DNA of 64,000 bases from Saprospiraceae bacterium (GTDB taxonomy: Bacteria; Bacteroidota; Bacteroidia; Chitinophagales; Saprospiraceae): contig JAWKLJ010000001.1 in assembly GCA_041392805.1 (NCBI GenBank), positions 5,454,501 to 5,518,500 on the forward strand, written 5' to 3'. The notes below the pieces were generated by a model, which was not told where the DNA came from, did not search any database, and saw only the letters and a list, made by a program, of their open reading frames with translations. The number at the start of each line of letters is the position of its first letter. Positions within the stretch are counted from its first letter, which is position 1. Positions 35,246 to 43,418 of this stretch are shown here, piece by piece. A program made the translations under genes and the position numbers.

Positions 35246-35827
35246 ATGAAGAGTATTCTTCAATTGGGATTTGGACTATTGTTCCTTTTTAATATGGTTG
35301 CATGTGGATCACGTGCAGGTGGTGGTAGGCAGGATGTCCCTACTGTTTTTTTTGACCTGAGGACTTATTTCGAAGGTGAAATTGAACGCCTGAAGGCGCA
35401 GGGCACTGCTGTAAGAAAAGAAATCGAAATGAATGGGAAAACGGAGGTTCAAACCCAGGAAGCACTTGATTTTGAGAAAGAATTTGCCATCTTTGTTCGC
35501 TCCGATATCAATAAACCTGCCTGGAGAAATAAGTACAAAGTGGATAGTGTGATGAATGCCAATCAATTGCTTTCACTACAGTATACGGCCATTGATTCTT
35601 CTCTGAAAACCAGGATATTAACCATTGAGTTTAAAGCAGCAGAAGTAGCGCGCATTTCCATTTTTAATAAGTCTGACTCGCCTTTGATCAAAGCAGAACA
35701 AAGATTAACCTTTGAACCTGATCGGGGATACCATATCCGAAATTCACAGGTACTCTCCCTATCAAAAGATAGTGAATTGAGTATTGCTGCTACTTTCCTA
35801 AAAGAAAAAGAGGATAGAGGAGAATGA
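35246..35827 (+). CDS. Lipoprotein of unknown function
   Basis: 193 residues. The lipoprotein signal MKSILQLGFGLLFLFNMVAC has a lipobox MVAC and a glycine-rich start of the mature protein. The rest has one long amphipathic helix (FFDLRTYFEGEIERLKAQ), a segment with paired hydrophobic strands, and a repeated-charge C-terminus. It resembles conserved Bacteroidota proteins that have no name. It is enclosed by two copies of the same palindromic repeat, one immediately upstream and one about 740 bp downstream, so the gene plus repeats could have moved as a unit. Confidence 0.78.
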   Translation: MKSILQLGFGLLFLFNMVACGSRAGGGRQDVPTVFFDLRTYFEGEIERLKAQGTAVRKEIEMNGKTEVQTQEALDFEKEFAIFVRSDINKPAWRNKYKVDSVMNANQLLSLQYTAIDSSLKTRILTIEFKAAEVARISIFNKSDSPLIKAEQRLTFEPDRGYHIRNSQVLSLSKDSELSIAATFLKEKEDRGE

Positions 35828-36156
35828 AAAGGATATAAAACCCTTCTCTTCCTCCGCTATTCGATCTTTCTTGCGTTTCTTTCCCGAGTAGAATAGTGTT
35901 TCAATATGTGTGAGGGGAAACGCTAATAAATCCCCTTCTTTGACGATTATTGTTTAGTACTTGGAATGTAGAAATGCCAAAAACCAATAGCGATAAGCAA
36001 AGCATTCAGCTGATCTGGATAACACAAAAGTGTTGACAACCTTAAATAGCAATGTTGTAAAGTGATAGGGGAGTATACTTACATCTGCAAATATATTAAA
36101 AAAATAAATATATTTTTCAAACGAACCAATCTTTTTCGCTTTTTTGGCGAGAAAAC

Positions 36157-36192
36157 AAAAAAAAAGAGGCAGCGCCACCACAGCACTACCTC
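36157..36192 (-). terminator. Strong intrinsic terminator for minus-strand transcript
   Basis: On the minus strand a 10-bp stem (gaggtagtgc / gcgctgcctc, all pairs including two G-U) with a 7-base loop is followed by nine T. No annotated minus-strand gene lies upstream of it before 38124. It may end a small RNA or read-through from that convergent gene. Confidence 0.55.
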
Positions 36193-36351
36193 AGCCCTAA
36201 CCAAATAAAACCAAATTATATTTCAAATCAGCAATTGCTGAATTTTTTACTAGTTTACTTATTGTAAGTTTTACAATTACAAATTTATTAAAAAAAACTC
36301 AAACTTTTTTGAATTGCACCACTAAATTAAGGTTTTTTTTCTGAGATATCC

Positions 36352-36388
36352 ATAAAACCCCTCTTGTGGCTAAAAAGAGGGGTTTTAT
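36352..36388. terminator. Perfect 14-bp hairpin
   Basis: Arms ataaaacccctctt / aagaggggttttat with a 9-base loop. The A/T-flanked stem suits a bidirectional terminator. It lies in the 899-bp gene-free gap 35828-36726, which is otherwise A+T-rich and holds the minus-strand terminator at 36157 and palindrome B2. Confidence 0.55.
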
Positions 36389-36566
36389 GTTGAACTTATT
36401 TCGATTTTTTATTTAGAATATTTTTTTGTTTTCGAGTATTTTTGTGAAATATGATTTTTATAGTTTTATTGTTGCGGAATTTATTTCCGTTGCAAAAAAT
36501 AGAAAAATTATCAGGCGGTTAAATTTTTTTTTGAAATCGCGCGAATAAATTATAGTTAAAAATGTA

Positions 36567-36677
36567 CCTTCTTGGACATTTTTTGCGGCCAAGGGAAGGT
36601 AAAAGGCTAAAGCAATCATAGGAAGCGGTGTCTTTTGCTTTCCCTTGGCTCAAAAGCGCAGCAATGGTCAGAGAACC
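36567..36677. repeat. Palindromic repeat, type B, copy 2
   Basis: 111 bp. Left end ccttcttggacattttttgcg, right end cgcagcaatggtcagagaacc, inner arms ccaagggaaggt / tttcccttggct, and the loop contains ggaagcggtgtcttttgc, as in copy 1. It ends 49 bp before the start at 36727. Confidence 0.85.
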
Positions 36678-36726
36678 AAATTGTATGTGAAAACTTAGTT
36701 TGTTGACAAAAACAAAGGAAATGAGC

Positions 36727-38127
36727 ATGAATTATTTCGGAGCGCTATTTGCCCTTACGTTAAGCTTTTCATTAGGTACTGCTTATGGCCAATCTTCAAA
36801 AGAAGAACAGGATGCGCTTTTCATTCGAGAAATTTATAATGAGGCGATGAATCATAGCCAGGCCTATGGATGGTTGCGGGTATTGACGAAAGATATTGGT
36901 GCGCGCCTGGGGGGATCACCACAAGCGGCAGCAGCGGTAGAATACACCCGTCAGATGTTGGACACCCTAGGCTTAGATACTGTTTACCTCCAATCCTGTA
37001 TGGTACCGCATTGGGAGCGGGGAGAGAAAGAGCAGGTCAGGATTGTTAATTCTTTTAAGATGGGGTCGGTTGACCTGAATGCGCTGGCGCTGGGAAATTC
37101 AGTAGGGACTGGCCCGAAGGGGATAACGGCTGAGGTCATTGAAGTCAAAAGCTTGGATGAATTAGCGCAATTAGGCCGGGAAAAAGTCGAAGGAAAGATC
37201 GTTTTTTTTAATCGAAAGATGGATCCTACCCAAATGAACACCTTTGCAGCTTATGGCGGAGCAGTAGACCAACGGGCGCTTGGTGCTTCCCGAGCCTCCT
37301 CGCTGGGAGCGGTGGGGGCATTGGTGCGGTCGATGACCAATGGCCTGGATGATGTGCCCCACACTGGGAGCTTGAGATACGATGAAGGCATTCTGCCGAT
37401 TCCTGGTATTGCCATTAGCACCATCGATGCCGATTTGTTGAGCCAAATGTTGGAGGAAGAAGTTATCCGTGTCTATATGCGAAACACGAGTCGCATGAGG
37501 AGTCCCGAACAGTCCTACAATGTGATCGGCGAAATAAAAGGGAGCAGCCATCCGGAAGAAATCATTTTGGTCGGAGGGCACCTTGATTCCTGGGATGTGG
37601 GCGAAGGGGCGCATGATGACGGGGCTGGCTGCGTACAATCTATGGAAGTCTTGCGATTGCTGAAACAGCTCAATTATCGCCCTCAGCGCACGATTCGTTG
37701 TGTCTTATTTATGAATGAAGAAAATGGGTTGGCAGGCGGAAAGGCCTATCAAGTGGCATCGGATGAAAAAAAGGAATACCACATGGCGGCTATTGAATCG
37801 GATCGGGGCGGATTCACGCCCAGGGGATTTACTGCTGATGGAGAGGAATCGGTTTTTACTAAAAAATTCAAAAAGGTGAACAAATGGCTTCCTTTGTTGG
37901 AGCCTTATGGCTTGCGCTTATCCAAGGGTGGCGGCGGTGCCGATATTAATGGCTTGAAATCTCAGCAGGGGTTGCTGTTTGGTTTCGAACCCGACTCGCA
38001 ACGCTATTTCGATTACCATCATACTGCTGCCGATGTTCTCGAAGCTGTCAATAAAAGAGAACTGGACGCGGGCGCCGCCGCAATGGCCGCTTTGGTCTAT
38101 TTGCTGGATAAGTACGGTCTGGATTAA
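36727..38127 (+). CDS. Secreted M28-family metallopeptidase
   Basis: 466 residues with signal peptide MNYFGALFALTLSFSLGTAYGQ. Two-zinc exopeptidase residues are visible: GGHLDSWD (His and Asp), DDGAGCVQSMEV (bridging Asp), MNEENGLAGG (catalytic and zinc Glu), IESDRGGF (Asp) and DYHHTAADVLE (His). A PA-like insertion (about 125-250) precedes the catalytic part. It probably releases amino acids or small peptides in the periplasm or outside. ATG 36727 is preferred because AAGGA lies 7 bases before it; ATG 36721 is two codons earlier. Its stop overlaps that of the convergent regulator by 3-4 bases. Confidence 0.9.
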   Translation: MNYFGALFALTLSFSLGTAYGQSSKEEQDALFIREIYNEAMNHSQAYGWLRVLTKDIGARLGGSPQAAAAVEYTRQMLDTLGLDTVYLQSCMVPHWERGEKEQVRIVNSFKMGSVDLNALALGNSVGTGPKGITAEVIEVKSLDELAQLGREKVEGKIVFFNRKMDPTQMNTFAAYGGAVDQRALGASRASSLGAVGALVRSMTNGLDDVPHTGSLRYDEGILPIPGIAISTIDADLLSQMLEEEVIRVYMRNTSRMRSPEQSYNVIGEIKGSSHPEEIILVGGHLDSWDVGEGAHDDGAGCVQSMEVLRLLKQLNYRPQRTIRCVLFMNEENGLAGGKAYQVASDEKKEYHMAAIESDRGGFTPRGFTADGEESVFTKKFKKVNKWLPLLEPYGLRLSKGGGGADINGLKSQQGLLFGFEPDSQRYFDYHHTAADVLEAVNKRELDAGAAAMAALVYLLDKYGLD

Positions 38128-39263
38128 ACAGTTTGGTTCTTCGTAAATTCAGAGGGTGTTTTTCCTGTCAATTTTTTAAATACCCTGTTGAAGGTCGTTT
38201 TGTTTTGAAAACCACAGTCGAATGCAATGGCTAGGATGGAGTAATGACTGAAAGCAGGGCTAAGTAATCGTTGCTTGATTTCTGTTATCCGGTAATGATT
38301 GATCAAATCATTGAAATTGGTTTGCATGCCTTCATTTAAGATTTGAGATAATTGGTGAGAGGGAATTTCGAGCATCGCAGCAAGTTCGGCTACCTTTAGT
38401 TGCGCATCTAGGTAGGGTTTTTCATGGTCTAATAAAGCTTCTAGACGTAGGGAATAAGTCTTAATCTGCGCTGCCGTAAGTGGGGAGGTTTTATATTTTT
38501 CATTAAGGTTAAAGGGAAGCCTTTTTGAAAATTGGTCAAATCTTTCAATGAGCTGATAACCAGCAAAATGGATGCTAATGGCTAAGACGGCTGCAAGGAA
38601 GAACTCTAAGGTAAACGCTGGAATCCGCAATGCAAAAAAGCTAAACTTTACAGCCAGGTCAAATAAAAGGATCAACATGAAAATTTTCAAAAAACCGGGG
38701 AGCCAGCCAGGTCGGATGGCTGTCGCTGGATTATTTACTTTTTGCCTAGTAGGCGAGATCGTCCATAGCGCAGTGCCTATATAAACGATTAACAGGTACA
38801 GGTAATTATTGCCTTGTAGTATATCTGCCCAGGTAAAACTTTCACCTGGATTCATTAACCACTCAATGATGGCCAATTTTTTCTCCTTACTAGCCTTTAA
38901 CAAGGGTAACACAGACACAAATGCTATCACCAGCGGCACTAGATGGATTAGGTGGTCGTATTTCCAATGGAAATTTAAGGTATTATTTTTTTTAGTGAAG
39001 AAGTATAAACAAGGCCCTATTAACCATACTGAAGGGAATAAAACGCCCAACAAATGCGGATAAACCAGGATAATACCTGTTAGAAATAAGACATAATTCA
39101 AAAGATAAAACGAAATAGCCAAAAGCGCTGTACCCAATAACCAATGATTGGTATCGCGATGGTTTTTTAGTATAATAACAATACCTAACCATAGTCCGTG
39201 CAGACATGCAGCTCCTAAAATGAAAGTCAATATTTGTACGGTCGTCGGATGAAGGGTTTCCAT
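38124..39263 (-). CDS. Membrane-bound AraC-family regulator
   Basis: 379 residues. Six to seven hydrophobic helices fill about residues 8-240, followed by a cytosolic linker and a C-terminal AraC helix-turn-helix domain (about 275-379; LKVAELAAMLEIPSHQLSQIL, then ILAIAFDCGFQNKTTFNRVFKKLTG split across the second helix-turn-helix). It is a one-component membrane sensor that binds DNA while embedded. The signal and targets are unknown. It is convergent with the M28 peptidase, so that gene is not downstream of its promoter. Confidence 0.88.
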   Translation of the reverse strand: METLHPTTVQILTFILGAACLHGLWLGIVIILKNHRDTNHWLLGTALLAISFYLLNYVLFLTGIILVYPHLLGVLFPSVWLIGPCLYFFTKKNNTLNFHWKYDHLIHLVPLVIAFVSVLPLLKASKEKKLAIIEWLMNPGESFTWADILQGNNYLYLLIVYIGTALWTISPTRQKVNNPATAIRPGWLPGFLKIFMLILLFDLAVKFSFFALRIPAFTLEFFLAAVLAISIHFAGYQLIERFDQFSKRLPFNLNEKYKTSPLTAAQIKTYSLRLEALLDHEKPYLDAQLKVAELAAMLEIPSHQLSQILNEGMQTNFNDLINHYRITEIKQRLLSPAFSHYSILAIAFDCGFQNKTTFNRVFKKLTGKTPSEFTKNQTV

Positions 39264-39434
39264 ATGGCATGGTAGTTAGCCTCCCTAAATATAAAAAAAT
39301 CGTGCAAACAAGCCATGTTACAAAGATCAGTTACTGACCACAAATGGCACAACTGTCCCTAATCTAGTAGTATCATTCCATTAAATAGTACGCTTGCTAA
39401 ATTATTCCAACCTAATTTGCCCCAAAATCATGAT

Positions 39435-39980
39435 ATGAAAAAGCAATACTTATTTTTCCTCCTATTATCTCCTGCACTCCTCTTTAGCCAGGAAGAAACG
39501 GCATCTCCATCTGCTATTCCCGGCTGGGTGATGGAAGACTGGAATTTTCAGACTGCGGGTACGGCCACCTGGATAGCGGACAATGCCACTTATAAAAATG
39601 AAAACGAACCCTATGATGCCTATGGCATGCAATGGGAATGGGGCTTGGGCAAAAAAAGCCTGAAGGGGCGCCTTTATTGTATCCGCGAAGGCAAAGACAT
39701 CGGTACGGTTTGGCAATTCCTTCAGTTCTGGGATCCTGGCGAAAAGGTGGTTCGCATGATACAAATTGGTGCCGATGGAACAGTAGGGCAGGGCACTCAA
39801 CACCTACAGGAAGACGGCAGTACCAAGTCAAGTGAACAATTTAATACGCCAACTGGCCATCGCTTTGAGTCCGTTCACCATTCTTGGAAAGAGGAAGGCA
39901 TTTTCCATACCCAATCGTATGACATTGTCGATGGTGAATGGACCAAAAGACGCTATTATAGTTGGAAACTAAGTAAATAA
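39435..39980 (+). CDS. Secreted protein of unknown function
   Basis: 181 residues with signal peptide MKKQYLFFLLLSPALLFSQ. The mature protein is rich in Trp and Tyr and in alternating strands (GTVWQFLQFWDPGEKVVRMI, FESVHHSWKEEGIFHTQSYD), suggesting a small beta-barrel domain like the DUF1579/lipocalin-like folds, though I cannot match a family. ATG 39435 gives the signal peptide; a start at 39417 adds six residues. It stands alone between divergent and convergent neighbours. Confidence 0.7.
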   Translation: MKKQYLFFLLLSPALLFSQEETASPSAIPGWVMEDWNFQTAGTATWIADNATYKNENEPYDAYGMQWEWGLGKKSLKGRLYCIREGKDIGTVWQFLQFWDPGEKVVRMIQIGADGTVGQGTQHLQEDGSTKSSEQFNTPTGHRFESVHHSWKEEGIFHTQSYDIVDGEWTKRRYYSWKLSK

Positions 39981-40003
39981 GGCAGCCTGTTAAAAAGTCC
40001 CCA

Positions 40004-42628
40004 TCACTCCCTCAAATACCTGGTAGGATTTGCGTTGGCAGTAGCAAAACTCTGGCCGAAAACAACCAGAAAGCTGCACAAAAAACCCAGGATGCCCACT
40101 CCGATAAGGACTAACCAACTGATATCGATTCGATAAGTAAAATCATTAAGCCATTGGTCAAGGAGAAAATAAACAGGAACGATCACTAAAAGCCAAGCCC
40201 ACAAAACGGGCCGACTATATTGCCGAAAAAGGGACCAGATGATCTGAAAGGCAGTAGCCCCAAAGACCTTTTTCACTGCAATATCCTTGGCTTGCCGACG
40301 GCAGCTGTACCCTACCAAGGCTACCAGCCCCAGCAAGGCGATGAAAATGGCCAAGATGGAAAAAAGTAGACTCAAAGTGGCAAAACGTTTGTCTGTCTGG
40401 TATAGTTGGGCTATTCTTTGATCCAGAAAACTATATTGAAATGGGAGGTGCCCGGCAAGTGATTGCCATTTGTTTGACAATTGCTCAATAATATCAGCTG
40501 TCGAACGATTGGGAGCATATTGAATCGTCAGTTTTTCAAAAAGTGGCGCCCTAAGCTGAAAAGTAATGGCGCCAATTTTGTTATGTAGGGATTTAAAATT
40601 GAAATCCGCTACTACACCAATAACCCTACCCCTGCGATCCCACTGATAGAATTCTTTTCCGATGATCTCTTCTGGGGTCGAAAAACCTAATAGTTTGACC
40701 GTTGAGGCATTGACGATGAGGGGAGCGGTGGAGTCTGTAAATACTTCAGTGCTAAAAGGTTTACCTGCAATCAATTTCAATTGATAAAGGTCAATAAAAT
40801 ATTGATCTACTGCACACATTTCTGTTTCACCTTCTCTGGCATCGCCTTCCCCTGCTTCCACGCTCAAATAAACGCCATGTGGAGATTCAGAAGGGACATG
40901 AGAAGAATAAGCAGCAGCCTCTATCCCCGGTATGCGAAGTAGTTCTTCCCGGATGTATTGCCGGTGACTTAAAATGGTCGTATCATTGCCAAAGGCCATT
41001 ACGACCTTTCGGTCGGGCTCAAAACCAGGGTCTCGATGCAGCATGAACTGTACTTGTTGCCAGGCAATAACGGTACAAATGATCAGACTAATGGAGGTAG
41101 CAAACTGGAAGCCGGATAAGTATTGCCAAAAGGATTGTTTTTTAAAGGACGAATCAACTTTTTTCAAAAGCTCGCTGTTGGTTTTGAACGAAGAAAGGAA
41201 AAAAGCTGGATAAAAACCCGCAAGCAAGCTGATCGTCAAAAAACTTACCAATACTAATGCTATAGGTTTAAAAGAAAGAATGGTGACAATAGATAGTTGG
41301 CGATCAATCAGTTGGTTAAAACGTGGAAGAGCAAGTGTCAGGATTAAGAAAGAAAGTGCATAGGCAATAAAGACTAATAACCCACTTTCGGTCAGAAACT
41401 GTTGGATCAACTGCTTTCGCTGGGCACCAATCGTTTTTCTAATACCAATTTCCTTAGAACGAATGGCTGCTCTTGCCGTAGAAAGGTTAATAAAGTTCAG
41501 TATAGCCATCAGGAGAATGAAAAAAGCTGCTATGCCTAGAAACAAAAGGTAACCCTTGCTCCCCTTGGCATGCCATTCTCCCAGGCGTGGGCTGTTGAAA
41601 TAAATGTTTTCAAATGGTTCCAAATGCAACACCATGGCTGTTTGATTCCAGGCTGCTTCACTGACATGATCTTTGATGTAATAGGCTATTTTTTGACCAA
41701 AGGTGGTTGGGTCAACACCTGGTTTGAGTAATAAGTAGGTCGGAAAACTCGTCCAGGTCCAACTAGTTGCCGTTGAGGGATACTCGATGATCCAGCTTGA
41801 AAATGACAAATAGCAGTCTGCTTTTACGTGGGTATGGTTCGGCAAGTCTTTCAAAATGCCGGTAACAGTAAAGGATTGGTTATTGATATTCAATTGCTTT
41901 CCGTAGGCAGGACCCTCTCCAAAGTATTTTTTGGCCAGGTCCTCACTTATAACAACTGAATAGGGCAATGACAAAGCCGAAGACTGATTACCTTCTATGA
42001 AGGGGAAATCAAATAATTGGAAAAAAGAAGAATCAGCATACAGTACATTTTCTTCATAAAATTGTTTGTCATCTTTTTTAAGATGAAGGGTAGACCAAGG
42101 TCTCGCTAGTCGCACAACACCCTCAATTTCGGGAAAATCATGTGCCAAGGCAGGCCCAACAGGCCCTCCGGTGAGTGACAGTGCCAAGGCTTGTTCCGGT
42201 AACTTTAAATCAGTATTCAAACGAAAAATGCGTTCTCCTTTTTCATGACCTTTGTCAAACCTTGACTCGCCCCATATATATAGCAGGATAAGCAGACAAG
42301 CTGTAAGACCTATTGCCAGGCCACTAATATTAGTCAAGGTATAACCGATTTGCCGTTGGAGGCTTCGGCTGGCGATTTTTAAATAATTGCTTAACATAAG
42401 TTTGTCGGGTAATAATGAGGAAATAGTAAACCGTTTAATCACCGAGGGTCGAATCATGAGTAGGACCTCTCTTCTATAATTCGCACAAGCTTTTTTATAA
42501 TCAAGGGTGGCCTCCTCTTGAAAAAATTGTTCTGCTAAATCTCCCGCTAGTTCCTCATACAAATCAGGGGAACAGAACCATCTAAACAATCGATTATAAA
42601 AGGGAGGTGGCGTGATATCTTTTTTCAT
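40004..42628 (-). CDS. MacB/FtsX-type ABC permease with PadR-linked prefix domain
   Basis: 874 residues. Residues 1-80 (PPPFYNRLFRWFCSPDLYEE onward) form a permease prefix domain of the type found downstream of padR genes. Then come two MacB_PCD-FtsX units: a helix near 100, a periplasmic domain, three helices with ARAAIRSKEIGIRKTIGAQ, a second periplasmic domain and three C-terminal helices with RRQAKDIAVKKVFGA. No ATPase gene is adjacent. These permeases may act in lipoprotein, peptide or stress-signal transport. I start at 42628 (MKKDITPPPF). The padR gene ends 10 bp upstream. Confidence 0.88.
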   Translation of the reverse strand: MKKDITPPPFYNRLFRWFCSPDLYEELAGDLAEQFFQEEATLDYKKACANYRREVLLMIRPSVIKRFTISSLLPDKLMLSNYLKIASRSLQRQIGYTLTNISGLAIGLTACLLILLYIWGESRFDKGHEKGERIFRLNTDLKLPEQALALSLTGGPVGPALAHDFPEIEGVVRLARPWSTLHLKKDDKQFYEENVLYADSSFFQLFDFPFIEGNQSSALSLPYSVVISEDLAKKYFGEGPAYGKQLNINNQSFTVTGILKDLPNHTHVKADCYLSFSSWIIEYPSTATSWTWTSFPTYLLLKPGVDPTTFGQKIAYYIKDHVSEAAWNQTAMVLHLEPFENIYFNSPRLGEWHAKGSKGYLLFLGIAAFFILLMAILNFINLSTARAAIRSKEIGIRKTIGAQRKQLIQQFLTESGLLVFIAYALSFLILTLALPRFNQLIDRQLSIVTILSFKPIALVLVSFLTISLLAGFYPAFFLSSFKTNSELLKKVDSSFKKQSFWQYLSGFQFATSISLIICTVIAWQQVQFMLHRDPGFEPDRKVVMAFGNDTTILSHRQYIREELLRIPGIEAAAYSSHVPSESPHGVYLSVEAGEGDAREGETEMCAVDQYFIDLYQLKLIAGKPFSTEVFTDSTAPLIVNASTVKLLGFSTPEEIIGKEFYQWDRRGRVIGVVADFNFKSLHNKIGAITFQLRAPLFEKLTIQYAPNRSTADIIEQLSNKWQSLAGHLPFQYSFLDQRIAQLYQTDKRFATLSLLFSILAIFIALLGLVALVGYSCRRQAKDIAVKKVFGATAFQIIWSLFRQYSRPVLWAWLLVIVPVYFLLDQWLNDFTYRIDISWLVLIGVGILGFLCSFLVVFGQSFATANANPTRYLRE

Positions 42629-42638
42629 GCTGGCAGTT

Positions 42639-42971
42639 TTAACTAAAACCCAATTTGAATTGAGGGACAGCCTGCCAAAGAGCGGCGCGCACATTTTTAA
42701 TTTCGTTCAAGCTTATTTTTCCGTTTTGTGTCAATTGGTAATATTTCTTGCGGCGCCCTCCTCTAACTGGTGTTGCTTCTCCAAAATCAGAACGGATAAA
42801 TCCTTTTTTTTCCAAACGAGACAAAGAAGTATGCAAGGCTCCGCGGCTAATTTTCCGCCCAAGCCTTTTATGAATTTCGTCTTTGATGCTCACGCCATAA
42901 GCATCCTTTTCCAGAATCAGAATCACCAACAATACGATTTCTTCAAATTCACCAAGATAGGTTCTTTTCAT
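42639..42971 (-). CDS. PadR-family transcriptional regulator
   Basis: A 110-residue winged-helix protein: YLGEFEEIVLLVILILEKDAYGV, the recognition region ISRGALHTSLSRLEKKGFI and the beta wing RRKKYYQLT. It represses genes in response to stress or small molecules. It lacks most of the long C-terminal dimerisation helix region, which is common in the permease-linked subgroup. I start at 42971 (MKRTYLGEFEE), where the family begins. The gene precedes the prefix-domain permease by 10 bp and is probably its repressor. An inverted repeat lies just upstream of the start. Confidence 0.9.
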   Translation of the reverse strand: MKRTYLGEFEEIVLLVILILEKDAYGVSIKDEIHKRLGRKISRGALHTSLSRLEKKGFIRSDFGEATPVRGGRRKKYYQLTQNGKISLNEIKNVRAALWQAVPQFKLGFS

Positions 42972-43003
42972 ATTTTGCTTTATTTTGCAGACCTTATAAA
43001 GAC

Positions 43004-43031
43004 TATATTGTTTTGTATTGTATGCAATATA
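43004..43031. promoter_or_regulatory. Inverted repeat, candidate PadR operator
   Basis: TATATTG (43004-43010) and CAATATA (43025-43031), 21-bp centre-to-centre, 33-60 bp upstream of the padR start. This is the expected place for autoregulation. The rest of the gap 42972-43418 is A+T-rich with no gene that I can support. Confidence 0.45.
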
Positions 43032-43418
43032 TGTTTTTTTATTTTTAATAGCAACCGTAGGTAGCAAAAGCATGCAGCATTGTTTTGCAGCGTTTTGTGC
43101 CAAATGAGCCTTTTTTATCATTATTTTTTACATGGAAACCCATTAGAAAATATTTTAATTGTTATATGATTTGAATTTTAATTAATTGATAATCAAATTT
43201 TTATTGTTATTATTTTGATTTGTTGATTTATAAATGCCTATTTTTGTACTTGTTTCAATAGCGAATCTTCTTCACTTTTGTATCCTATCATAATGTCTCC
43301 ATTTTTTGACTAAATACTCCCCTTTATTTTACCATTAGTTCACTGAGTGGCCTCAGAGGCACCTTGTTAGTCTTTGTAGGCTTAGCTATATTATATTCAG
43401 CATAAAACAAAGGAAAAA

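Noticed and set aside
35954..36181. 75-residue minus-strand open frame
   Set aside because: Begins inside the terminator stem and is A/T-rich chance sequence with no recognisable feature.
36119..36200. Plus-strand attenuator leader peptide ending in HHSTT or GSATT-type residues
   Set aside because: No ATG with a suitable start is in frame and no amino acid operon follows; the minus-strand terminator reading is simpler.
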